A program made the translations under genes and the position numbers. Shown one piece after another: positions 52,229 through 59,515 of a stretch of 64,000 nucleotides of DNA. How positions within the stretch are numbered: position 1 is the stretch's first letter; each line of letters begins with the position of its first letter. The notes under the pieces were generated by a model. It worked only from the letters and a program-made list of their open reading frames with translations, had not been told where the DNA came from and did not search any database. The stretch comes from an uncultured Mucilaginibacter sp. (lineage in GTDB: Bacteria > Bacteroidota > Bacteroidia > Sphingobacteriales > Sphingobacteriaceae), in the NCBI RefSeq assembly GCF_903893715.1, contig NZ_CAITNG010000047.1, forward strand, positions 110,425 to 174,424, given 5' to 3'.

Positions 52229-54775
52229 TTAATAGTTCTTTATCACTTCAAAATCAAAACCGCCCATACCAATAGGCGCGCCCGGCGGCATTTCGAGTGC
52301 CGGCTCCGGCTGGAATTTATCCGGTGTTTTCTCAAACTCCGCTATCTGCGATAAGCCATAATAGATAGATGCTTTGCGTTTATCGTCTGCTCCTGTTAGG
52401 CTTTTTGCCATCCACTCTTCCAGTTCATGAATTTTCAGTAAGGCCTCGCCACGCACATTCTCAGCATTGCGGGTATCAGCAGCCATCATCAATAAATATT
52501 TTAGGGTTAGGTTGTTCACCAATACCTGCATTTCGCCGGGGTATCCGGCTAAGGGTTCGGCCTTCCAGGTTTTGTCTATCAGCTTATCCAAAACGGCAAA
52601 CAAACCGGGTTGGCGACTGTCGCGGGCCTGGTATTCAATTAGTCGGGCTGCACGCGGTCCATCCAACAAATACCCCAAAGTGGTGCCCGCAGCAGTTTCA
52701 GCCGCGGCAATCGGATCGAACGTTGGCCCGGTATGCCCTGCGAAGGTTTCAACACCACCAGGGTAACCCGTAGGGCGGGGCGGTATCTTTTCTATCAGGC
52801 CTTCGGGCAACATCAAAGCATTAGGCGTAATGGTATTCATCATGGCATCAAACGCGCGCCATTGTTCAGCAGGGTCAACCATTTTGGTAGGTTCCTGGCC
52901 ATCGTTTTTAATGGCATGGGTAAAATACAGGCCACCTATCGATTTTGCCACGGCTTCTAACTGGTAACGGTGCAGCAGGTACATCGGCACCAGCACTTCC
53001 TCCAAAGTAGCCATTGGCGCATTCTGACGGATGGCTTTTTCGGAGAAATTATCCAAAACATGCCTCCTTATCGTCATCAGTTTATCCAACTGGTCAATAG
53101 GGTTTACGCCATCATCCCATTGGTTCGACATCGGGTGCGCGCCGCCGCCAACATCGGGTATGTATTTAAAGCTCTGTTTCAGGGTTTCTTTCATGATTTT
53201 ATCCAGCTCGGCATCCTCATTCGCCCCTTTCGGGAAGTCGGAATAACCCCACATAATACTGCGTTTGTCCCAGGTGCCGATACCTTTGGCATATGCTTCT
53301 GAAACATCGATGGTGCCGTCTGCCTTAAGGCTAAACCTTGGGAAAGGATAGTCCATTACCGATGCGCGGTCTTTAGGGCTGGCGGCAAAATTATGCGTAA
53401 GGCCCAAAGTATGGCCAATCTCGTGTGCTGATAATTGCCTGATACGTGCCAACGCCATTTCTTCCATTTTAGGCGATACCGGTTTGCCATCCTCGTAGGG
53501 CTGTAACAAGCCTTCGGCTATCAGGTAATCCTCGCGGTGGCGGTCGGAGCCCAGCGTTACCACGCCTTTAATGATCTCGCCGGTACGTGGGTCGATATAC
53601 GATGAACCGTAAGAAAACGCCCTTTGCGGGCTGCCCGAACGGTTTACCCAGTTCACCATGTTATAGCGTATATCCATCGGGTCGGCGCCTTCGGGTAGTT
53701 CTTTTACAATAAAGGCATTCTTAAAGCCTGCGGCTTCAAAAGCCTGGTTCCACCATGAGCCGCCTTCTATCAGGGCTTTTTTGATGATGGGTTGTGCCCC
53801 GCGGTCGATATAATATACAATCGGTTCAACAGGTTCACTTACTGCTGCCGAAGGGTATTTTTTGATTAAACGGTGGCGCTCGATGAATTTTTTAGAGATT
53901 GGGTCGGTCATCGGAGCCGAAAAATCCATATATTGGAACGAGTTGAAACCCGAACGCGGGTCGAACTTGCGTGGTTTGTAATTGCTGTCAGGCAGTTCAA
54001 TAAATGCCTGGTGCAGGTTTACCGTAACCGAACTTGGGTCGGGCGCAATACCACGGCCACCACGACCGCCGCCACCTCCTGCTCCCGCAAAAGTCAGCAT
54101 GGCTTCAAACTCACTATTTTTTGGAAAGTTTTTGGTATTGTCCATAAACACCGCAGAGCGGGTCTCATCAACACGATAACCGGCACCACCCGCTGCGCCA
54201 CCGGCACCACCACGGCCACGCGTACCTGCGGCCTGCGCACTGCCCGGATTGCCGGCACCGCTACCTAAGGCGTCGCCGATATGCTCGCTGTCGCGGATAA
54301 GGAATGGGGTAAAATCGACCAATACCTTATCGCCCTCAATAGCTACCGGTGCAAAACCAAATATCACCGACTTGGCAAACGCGTTCTCCACGTCTTTCTT
54401 TTCGTCAGGGTTACCATTAACAGAGCGGTAGTTGTAAACCGGTTCCACCAAAAATATCTTTGGGCCAACCTTTACAAACTTGGTGATGACCGATGATGCC
54501 TGCCCGCGTTCCGGGCCGCCGTTGCCAACACCATCAACCAATGAGCTGAAGTACAGGAACTCCTTATTGAACTGGTCAATCTCAAGGTATATCTTACCGC
54601 TTTTTTCGTCGTAGTAAAAGTTGAAATAGCCTTCGTACTTTTTAAGGTTTTGAGTAATGGCGGCTAATGTTGTTGCCGGGCCGGTGTTGGAGCCGCCTTG
54701 CCTGCCGCCGCCCTGCGCATAGCCGAGCGTTGAAAAACAGACGAGTGCGCAAAAGAAGAGTAATAGTGGTCTCAT
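52229..54775 (-). CDS. Secreted zinc-dependent metalloprotease (metzincin; DUF5117/DUF5118 type)
   Basis: An 848-residue secreted protease with a signal peptide (about 1-21, ending GYA-Q); the start at 54775 places that signal at the N-terminus, while the upstream frame adds 16 residues. After a DUF5118/DUF5117-like beta-rich region (about 40-400) comes the catalytic site HEIGHTLGLTHNFAAS (about 460-475), a metzincin HExxHxxGxxH motif, then a long C-terminal region. A remarkable low-complexity stretch of Gly, Ala and Arg lies between about 175 and 260 (AGNPGSAQAAGTRGRGGAGGAAGG). The Gly-rich insert is unusual for the family. A terminator follows directly. Confidence 0.88.
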   Translation of the reverse strand: MRPLLLFFCALVCFSTLGYAQGGGRQGGSNTGPATTLAAITQNLKKYEGYFNFYYDEKSGKIYLEIDQFNKEFLYFSSLVDGVGNGGPERGQASSVITKFVKVGPKIFLVEPVYNYRSVNGNPDEKKDVENAFAKSVIFGFAPVAIEGDKVLVDFTPFLIRDSEHIGDALGSGAGNPGSAQAAGTRGRGGAGGAAGGAGYRVDETRSAVFMDNTKNFPKNSEFEAMLTFAGAGGGGGRGGRGIAPDPSSVTVNLHQAFIELPDSNYKPRKFDPRSGFNSFQYMDFSAPMTDPISKKFIERHRLIKKYPSAAVSEPVEPIVYYIDRGAQPIIKKALIEGGSWWNQAFEAAGFKNAFIVKELPEGADPMDIRYNMVNWVNRSGSPQRAFSYGSSYIDPRTGEIIKGVVTLGSDRHREDYLIAEGLLQPYEDGKPVSPKMEEMALARIRQLSAHEIGHTLGLTHNFAASPKDRASVMDYPFPRFSLKADGTIDVSEAYAKGIGTWDKRSIMWGYSDFPKGANEDAELDKIMKETLKQSFKYIPDVGGGAHPMSNQWDDGVNPIDQLDKLMTIRRHVLDNFSEKAIRQNAPMATLEEVLVPMYLLHRYQLEAVAKSIGGLYFTHAIKNDGQEPTKMVDPAEQWRAFDAMMNTITPNALMLPEGLIEKIPPRPTGYPGGVETFAGHTGPTFDPIAAAETAAGTTLGYLLDGPRAARLIEYQARDSRQPGLFAVLDKLIDKTWKAEPLAGYPGEMQVLVNNLTLKYLLMMAADTRNAENVRGEALLKIHELEEWMAKSLTGADDKRKASIYYGLSQIAEFEKTPDKFQPEPALEMPPGAPIGMGGFDFEVIKNY

Positions 54776-54895
54776 GTCAGTTAATTTTTGAGGGTTGTTA
54801 ATGTTACCGACTAATATAACCAATATTGTTAAATAAATTCCATGTTTATTGCGAAAGCTGCATCGGTTGATTGTTTATCATGAAGATGTTACAGT

Positions 54896-54924
54896 TTGTT
54901 AATTAAGCAAAAGGTATTACCTTG
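54896..54924 (+). promoter_or_regulatory. Candidate promoter of the 119-residue lipoprotein gene
   Basis: TTG (54896-54898), 19 bases, then TACCTTG (54918-54924), close to the Bacteroidota -33/-7 pattern (one T short in the -7). The ATG is 24 bases downstream. Confidence 0.4.
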
Positions 54925-54947
54925 TATTACCAAACAACCTTTTCTTT

Positions 54948-55307
54948 ATGAAGAAACGATTTGTTTTGCTGTTGGCGCTTATAGTTACCACCTCGTGTAC
55001 ATTTGAAACAAGTTCGAGCACAAGTATCACTCTTGCCCATTCGGGTACAATTGTTTTTAAAGACGACAAAACCGGTATCAAAAGCATAACACCCAAAGGT
55101 TTTTTGATGTTTAATAACGACGGCGATGAGTTGAAAGTAGAATGCGACACGAACGGGAATATCAGTTACCGGCTAAACGACGATAACAAAACCAATACGC
55201 TTCAAGGCGAAGAGGCCAAACTGCTTGGCGAAGCAATCAAGTTTTGTATTGCCAATGGCGACTTAAAAACACCACCATATACGCTTACCGACAAGCCGGA
55301 TAAGTAG
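54948..55307 (+). CDS. Small lipoprotein of unknown function
   Basis: A 119-residue predicted lipoprotein: MKKRFVLLLALIVTTSC gives a signal peptidase II signal with lipid-attached Cys17. The mature part is acidic with FETSSSTSITLAHSGTIVFKDDKTGIKSITPKGFLMFNNDGDELKVECDTNGNISYRLNDD, a beta-rich pattern, and a C-terminal EEAKLLGEAIKFCIANGDLKT helix. The sequence resembles Bacteroidota proteins that carry a single short repeat-like domain with no established function. It is convergent with the molybdopterin-domain gene, with a nine-base gap between the stops. Confidence 0.7.
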   Translation: MKKRFVLLLALIVTTSCTFETSSSTSITLAHSGTIVFKDDKTGIKSITPKGFLMFNNDGDELKVECDTNGNISYRLNDDNKTNTLQGEEAKLLGEAIKFCIANGDLKTPPYTLTDKPDK

Positions 55308-55316
55308 CTGTTACCC

Positions 55317-55814
55317 TTACTTCGCAAAAGCCACATTTATCGCTGTCACCATTTTAATGCACCTGCCTGCCTTTTTCTCGTCTTGCACAATAACGCGGAA
55401 CGGCCCATCGCCAGTTGGCAAAGGTTTCCCGTCCATCGTATCCGCAAGGATAACGGTACGATCCGTAAAATCCTTGTCCAATTCAACCAAAGCGAAAATA
55501 ACACGGTAGCCATCGCTCGCATCTACCGATACATAGCGGGTAAGCCCGTGCCCTTTCTTATCGCCCCCCAATATTAAGCCTGCCTTTTGCAGAATGGTGG
55601 CCAATATCACGCCCGTATAGCTATGCTCATTGCCATCCTTTTCCTTACGCATAACGGTAGTTTGAGGGAACTGCTTAAGGTCAGCCAATGTTAAGTCATA
55701 CGGTGTATCAACTTCGCCGCTTATTTTTACGGACGCAATCTGGGCTTTGGTTGAGGCGGGGTTAGATAGGGTCGCTATAATGGCGAAAAACAGACTGAGG
55801 TAAAGTGCTTTCAT
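55317..55814 (-). CDS. Molybdopterin-binding oxidoreductase domain protein, probably non-catalytic
   Basis: A 165-residue exported protein (signal about 1-24, ending TKA-Q) consisting of a single sulfite-oxidase-like molybdopterin domain: VKISGEVDTPYDLTLADLKQFPQTTVMRKEKDGNEHSYTGVILATILQKAGL ... TRYVSVDASDGYRVIFALVELDKDF ... PTGDGPFRVIVQDEKKAGRCIKMVTAINVAFA. The Cys that ligates molybdenum in sulfite oxidases is absent from the expected place, and the domain is too short to hold a full enzyme. Many such short proteins are thought to be binding or structural. It is divergent from the acetamidase gene. Confidence 0.7.
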   Translation of the reverse strand: MKALYLSLFFAIIATLSNPASTKAQIASVKISGEVDTPYDLTLADLKQFPQTTVMRKEKDGNEHSYTGVILATILQKAGLILGGDKKGHGLTRYVSVDASDGYRVIFALVELDKDFTDRTVILADTMDGKPLPTGDGPFRVIVQDEKKAGRCIKMVTAINVAFAK

Positions 55815-55974
55815 GCAGATTAGGTTTTTGTATTACCCTGCTAAGTTAAATAATAGGCATCGGCTTTTAGCCGATATAACCACCAATCCGTCTGTTTTAT
55901 GTAACATTTCCAAATCTGTGGGTTCAACAGCGCCTTTTATCGCTATTTTTAGTTGCAATCACAATATCAGCAGC

Positions 55975-57138
55975 ATGGCGACAAACAAACCTACCCAAAA
56001 CCAACGCAGAGACTTTTTAAAGAACGCGGCCAAAGGCGGCATCGCGGCATTATCGTTAAGCAGTATAGCGGCAAGTGCGTTCAGTGCCGAAAAACACATC
56101 AGTAAAGCTGTTTCCGATAGCGGCGATATTGCCGTTAAGCCCGACCACCTTATCCGTTCCGTTCCCGAAAACATGGTTTGGGGTTATTACGGTGCCGATG
56201 TGCCGCCCGTTGCCACCGTTAAAGACGGCGATATTGTGGAGATACAAACCATCAACACCACCGGCGTGCCCCGCCGTAACCCTGAGGACTTCTACAAAAC
56301 CAACAACCTGCCGCTCGACGAGCAGGCGCTCGACATCATCGAGATATACAAAAAGGTAAAGCCAGAACCATCAGGTTTGAGCGGCCACATGCTCACCGGC
56401 CCCATCTTTATCGAGGGCGCCGAACCCGGTGATACCCTCGAAGTGCGCATACTGGATATTGTGCCCCGCAGCGGTTTTGGCGTAAACGCCGTTTGGCCCA
56501 AAGGCGGCGAGCTTGGCGACGTGGTAACCACTCGCGAGAACTTTGTGTACAAATACGATAAGAAGAAACGCATCGCCTCCTTTAAAGAAGGTATTGAAAT
56601 ACCTGTGAAGCCTTTTATGGGTGTGATGGCCGTATCGCCCGCGCCCGAAAAGGGCAGGGTAAGCTCCATTCCGCCGGGCTATTATGGCGGTAATATGGAC
56701 CTTAAACACCTGGTTAAAGGTACTACGCTATACCTGCCCGTATCCACCAAAGGCGCGCTGTTTACCACCGGCGATTGCCATGCAGCGCAAGGTACCGGCG
56801 AGATCAGCGGTGTGGCCATTGAGGCTTCGCTTTCGCTGACCGTGAAGTTCATCGTTCGCAAGGATATGCATATCAAACAGGTGCGTGCCGAAAGCCCTAC
56901 CCATTTTATCCTCTTGGGCCTCGACCCCGACCTGAGCAAAGCCATGAAGAACGCCGCCACCGAAGCCGTCAACTTTATAAAGGACGACCTGGGCTTTACT
57001 TTTAACGAAGCCCTGTCCATCTGCAGCACCGGCGTCGACTTTGAAATTACCCAGTTAGTCGACCAAACGCTTGGCGCCAATGCCATGGTACCTAAGTCTA
57101 TCTTTACCAACAAAACCTTTCCGTATTGGAATAGTTAA
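55975..57138 (+). CDS. Acetamidase/formamidase family protein with Tat signal
   Basis: A 387-residue amidohydrolase-like protein. The start at 55975 gives an N-terminal twin-arginine signal (QNQRRDFLKNAAKGGIAALSLSSIAASAFS), so it is exported folded; an upstream frame adds 54 residues with no similarity. The family segments are GPIFIEGAEPGDTLEVRILDIVPRSGFG, PFMGVMAVSPAPEKGRVSSIPPGYYGGNMDLKHLVKGTTLYLPVSTKGALFTTGDCHAAQGTGEISGVAIE, and a C-terminal GVDFEITQLVDQTLGANAMVPKSIF. The enzymes hydrolyse formamide or acetamide or related amides. A G-rich repeat region of ~700 bases follows. Confidence 0.88.
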   Translation: MATNKPTQNQRRDFLKNAAKGGIAALSLSSIAASAFSAEKHISKAVSDSGDIAVKPDHLIRSVPENMVWGYYGADVPPVATVKDGDIVEIQTINTTGVPRRNPEDFYKTNNLPLDEQALDIIEIYKKVKPEPSGLSGHMLTGPIFIEGAEPGDTLEVRILDIVPRSGFGVNAVWPKGGELGDVVTTRENFVYKYDKKKRIASFKEGIEIPVKPFMGVMAVSPAPEKGRVSSIPPGYYGGNMDLKHLVKGTTLYLPVSTKGALFTTGDCHAAQGTGEISGVAIEASLSLTVKFIVRKDMHIKQVRAESPTHFILLGLDPDLSKAMKNAATEAVNFIKDDLGFTFNEALSICSTGVDFEITQLVDQTLGANAMVPKSIFTNKTFPYWNS

Positions 57139-57406
57139 TGTATTGATTTACAGATATTAATGAAAAAATAAATTCCGTTGGGGGGGGGTAAAAGTTGGAA
57201 GTTTACAAACTCTTTCCCCCTCAATCATTCAACAAATCAATCCCTCAACCATAAAGCAGGGGGGGGGGAAATAGTAGGATTATTGTAAAACGTCTTTACG
57301 CCTGCCACTTCCAACTGCCACTGCCACTTCAAAAGCAGGGGGGAAAAAGTAGGAAAAAAATAAGCCTTTCTATTCCATCCAACCATCACCCACCATACCA
57401 ATGACT

Positions 57407-57424
57407 TCCCGATAGCTATCGGGA
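57407..57424. repeat. 18-bp palindrome TCCCGATAGCTATCGGGA, copy 4
   Basis: Exact copy in the first complete tandem unit. Confidence 0.9.
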
Positions 57425-57519
57425 TGACCCAATGACCAATGACTACCAGCAGGGGGGAAAAAGTAGGAAAAAATAAACCTTTCTATTCCATCCAACCATC
57501 ACCCGCCATACCAATGACT

Positions 57520-57537
57520 TCCCGATAGCTATCGGGA
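57520..57537. repeat. 18-bp palindrome TCCCGATAGCTATCGGGA, copy 5
   Basis: Exact copy in the second tandem unit; the third unit lacks it and is shorter by about the same length. Confidence 0.9.
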
Positions 57538-57836
57538 TGACCCAATGACCAATGATTCACACCAGGGGGGGGGGAAGTAGGAAAAAATAAACCTTTCTAT
57601 TCCATCCAACCATCACGCGCCATACCAATGACTTAATGACCAATGACTACCAGCAGGGGGGAAAAAGTAAGAAATATTTTCAACTTTTTTGCTTCCTGCT
57701 TCCAACTTCAAGCCTCGCGCTCAATTCTATACAATATAAGAAGAATCATTGATACATCAAATAAATACTCGTAGTTTAGATACAAATATCTGTCCGAAAC
57801 CTTTAATATCTCATCAAAATCCACTTAAATTTATGC

Positions 57837-58940
57837 ATGAAAAAGTTGCTTTACTTGTTGCCATTTATTATCCTCATTTGCTGCAATAGGCAAAAATCAA
57901 CAATGAGCAAAACACCCTTATCAGCAACAACCAAACCCGCCGCTAAGCAATACGATCCCGATAACGACAAACAATACACGCCACAACAACTCGAAGCATT
58001 TTTAGACAGCGTCGGCCATCTGCCCACCAAACCGCTTGCCGATAAAGTTGCTTTTTACGCCGATTCCGTTTTTAAAAGCCAAAAGCAAATGGATACCATT
58101 ATCTCTCCTGCAGATATGACCATCCTTAAACATGCCATCCGTAAAGGTGTGATGGCGGTGAGTACCGCGAGGCGAATTTTTAGAAACAAAGACATCGATA
58201 GTGCCTGCAATGAGAAGGATATTTTTTTAACTTATAAACCCGGCCTTATCCCGGTGGTCTTTTATCCCTTCGATAAAAACAAGAATGACTTTAACGAATA
58301 TGCCATTTGCATTGGCGACCCGGGACATTGTCCCAATGCTGCCCTATATTTTTTTAAAGGGAACAAAATAATTGCCCTTCAAGATGGTTATAACCGCTTT
58401 GGAACTGATGACGGCCATTATAAAGATACTGATGGCAAAACAGTTTTTTACAGAGTACAAGAATTTGCCGAAGGTTCCGGTGTTGGTTGGTTTAACTACT
58501 TTTTTTATAAATATGATGGAGATAAACTGATTCCAGTACTAAACGAATTACAGAACGGCAATGTACAAGGCCCATTGGGCACACGCGTGATATGGCTGGA
58601 GAGTACCATTCTGAAAACTAACCCATTAACCATTAAGATGGTTTACAGCCAGTTTGGGATGAAAGACGATGCGACCATTCCTCGTGAGTCACTTATCATT
58701 AACGATTCCACTATTGTGCAATACCTTTGGGATGAACATACCAAAACCTTGCAAGGGCAATACGCTAAGTCGAAGATTAGCAAGGCGCGGATATTGTCGT
58801 ACTACTTAGAGCATAACGATTTCTTATTTATGAACAGCTATTACAGCACGCTAAAAGCAGCTCTGCGCGATAAAGCAAAAAGCAAACTGATACTGGAGTA
58901 TTTGAATAAGGTTAAGAATATTTACTGTGGACAACAATAA
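57837..58940 (+). CDS. Predicted lipoprotein of unknown function (367 residues)
   Basis: A 367-residue predicted lipoprotein: MKKLLYLLPFIILICC ends in a Cys-Cys pair typical for lipid attachment. The mature part contains YDPDNDKQYTPQQLEAFLDSVGHLPTKPLADKVAFYADSVFKSQKQMDTIISPADMTILKHAIRKGVM (helical), then a beta-rich domain (PVVFYPFDKNKNDFNEYAICIGDPGHCPNAALYFFKGNKIIALQDGYNRFGTDDGHYKDTDG ... VFYRVQEFAEGSGVGWFNYFFYKYDGDKLIPVLNEL). I do not recognise the family. The 3' end is 9 bases from the next gene, so they form a pair. Confidence 0.72.
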   Translation: MKKLLYLLPFIILICCNRQKSTMSKTPLSATTKPAAKQYDPDNDKQYTPQQLEAFLDSVGHLPTKPLADKVAFYADSVFKSQKQMDTIISPADMTILKHAIRKGVMAVSTARRIFRNKDIDSACNEKDIFLTYKPGLIPVVFYPFDKNKNDFNEYAICIGDPGHCPNAALYFFKGNKIIALQDGYNRFGTDDGHYKDTDGKTVFYRVQEFAEGSGVGWFNYFFYKYDGDKLIPVLNELQNGNVQGPLGTRVIWLESTILKTNPLTIKMVYSQFGMKDDATIPRESLIINDSTIVQYLWDEHTKTLQGQYAKSKISKARILSYYLEHNDFLFMNSYYSTLKAALRDKAKSKLILEYLNKVKNIYCGQQ

Positions 58941-58949
58941 ATAGATAAA

Positions 58950-59444
58950 ATGAAAAATTTGATGTTGATGATAATCTCCTTGATGTGGGGTACCCATACC
59001 GCTTCGGTAAAAAAACAATCAGAACAGAATTATATACAGTTTCAATTTACAGGGCCACAACAGTGCGGGCCCAAGGAATTATTCATTGTTAAACGGAGTG
59101 TCGACTTTGAAACAATTGAGAAAGTTTTGGGTGAAATTATAACAACTTCGAGCCGACCATTAACAAAGGAAGATAAAGAATATATGTGGAAAGCGATGTT
59201 TAATACGGTAATTACCAATGAAAGGACATTTTCGAAATTTGTGCAGTTTATGGATGCAAATCCTACCTTCTATACATCGAAAGAACAAAGCCAGTATTCT
59301 ATTATTATCAACGGGGCAAGACACCGCATACGCCTGGAATTACAAAAAGAATTCTTTGCCGATTTGAGTAAATATCTCGAAAATGAAAAGTGCGACAAAA
59401 TGATAATTAGGGAGGTAAACCTTGTTCGTGATGCCACCGAGTAG
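58950..59444 (+). CDS. Small secreted protein of unknown function (164 residues)
   Basis: A 164-residue protein with a short hydrophobic N-terminus (MKNLMLMIISLMWGTHTAS) that probably serves for export. The mature part has QQCGPKELFIVKRSVDFETIEKVLGEIITTSSRPLTKEDKEYMWKAMFNTVITNERTFSKFVQFMDANPTFYTSKEQSQYSIIINGARHRIRLELQKEFFADLSKYLENEKC. No family is recognised. It follows the 367-residue lipoprotein after nine bases and probably shares its transcript. Confidence 0.65.
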   Translation: MKNLMLMIISLMWGTHTASVKKQSEQNYIQFQFTGPQQCGPKELFIVKRSVDFETIEKVLGEIITTSSRPLTKEDKEYMWKAMFNTVITNERTFSKFVQFMDANPTFYTSKEQSQYSIIINGARHRIRLELQKEFFADLSKYLENEKCDKMIIREVNLVRDATE

Positions 59445-59447
59445 ATT

Positions 59448-59482
59448 TGCAAACCCGCACATTTACACATTTGCACATTAAA
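59448..59482. repeat. Dispersed TTTGCACATTAAA word, copy near the M1 peptidase
   Basis: GCAAACCCGCACATTTACACATTTGCACATTAAA-type sequence after the stop of the small secreted protein, matching words at 12871-12893 and 15983-16018. Confidence 0.6.
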
Positions 59483-59515
59483 TAGTATATTGCTGGTTCA
59501 AACATTAAACTGACA

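Larger units (their letters stand above)
57180..57680 (+). repeat. G-run tandem repeat region
   Basis: This fills the gap between 57139 and 57836. Six boxes with G-runs of 6-10 bases (57180, 57259, 57338, 57452, 57565 and 57656) precede A-rich GAAAAAGTAGGAAAAA-type sequence. Three of them head tandem units of about 113, 113 and 91 bp sharing CTTTCTATTCCATCCAACC and CCAATGACTT; two units contain the 18-bp palindrome. The last box and the 19 bases after it (57656-57680) are the reverse complement of 15678-15702. Nothing in it is convincingly coding. From 57681 to 57836 there is AT-rich DNA with a TCTATACAATATA word. Confidence 0.9.

Noticed and set aside
57180..57680. CRISPR array
   Set aside because: The repeats are ~113 bp with long shared stretches, no short conserved repeat alternating with unique spacers, and no cas genes nearby.
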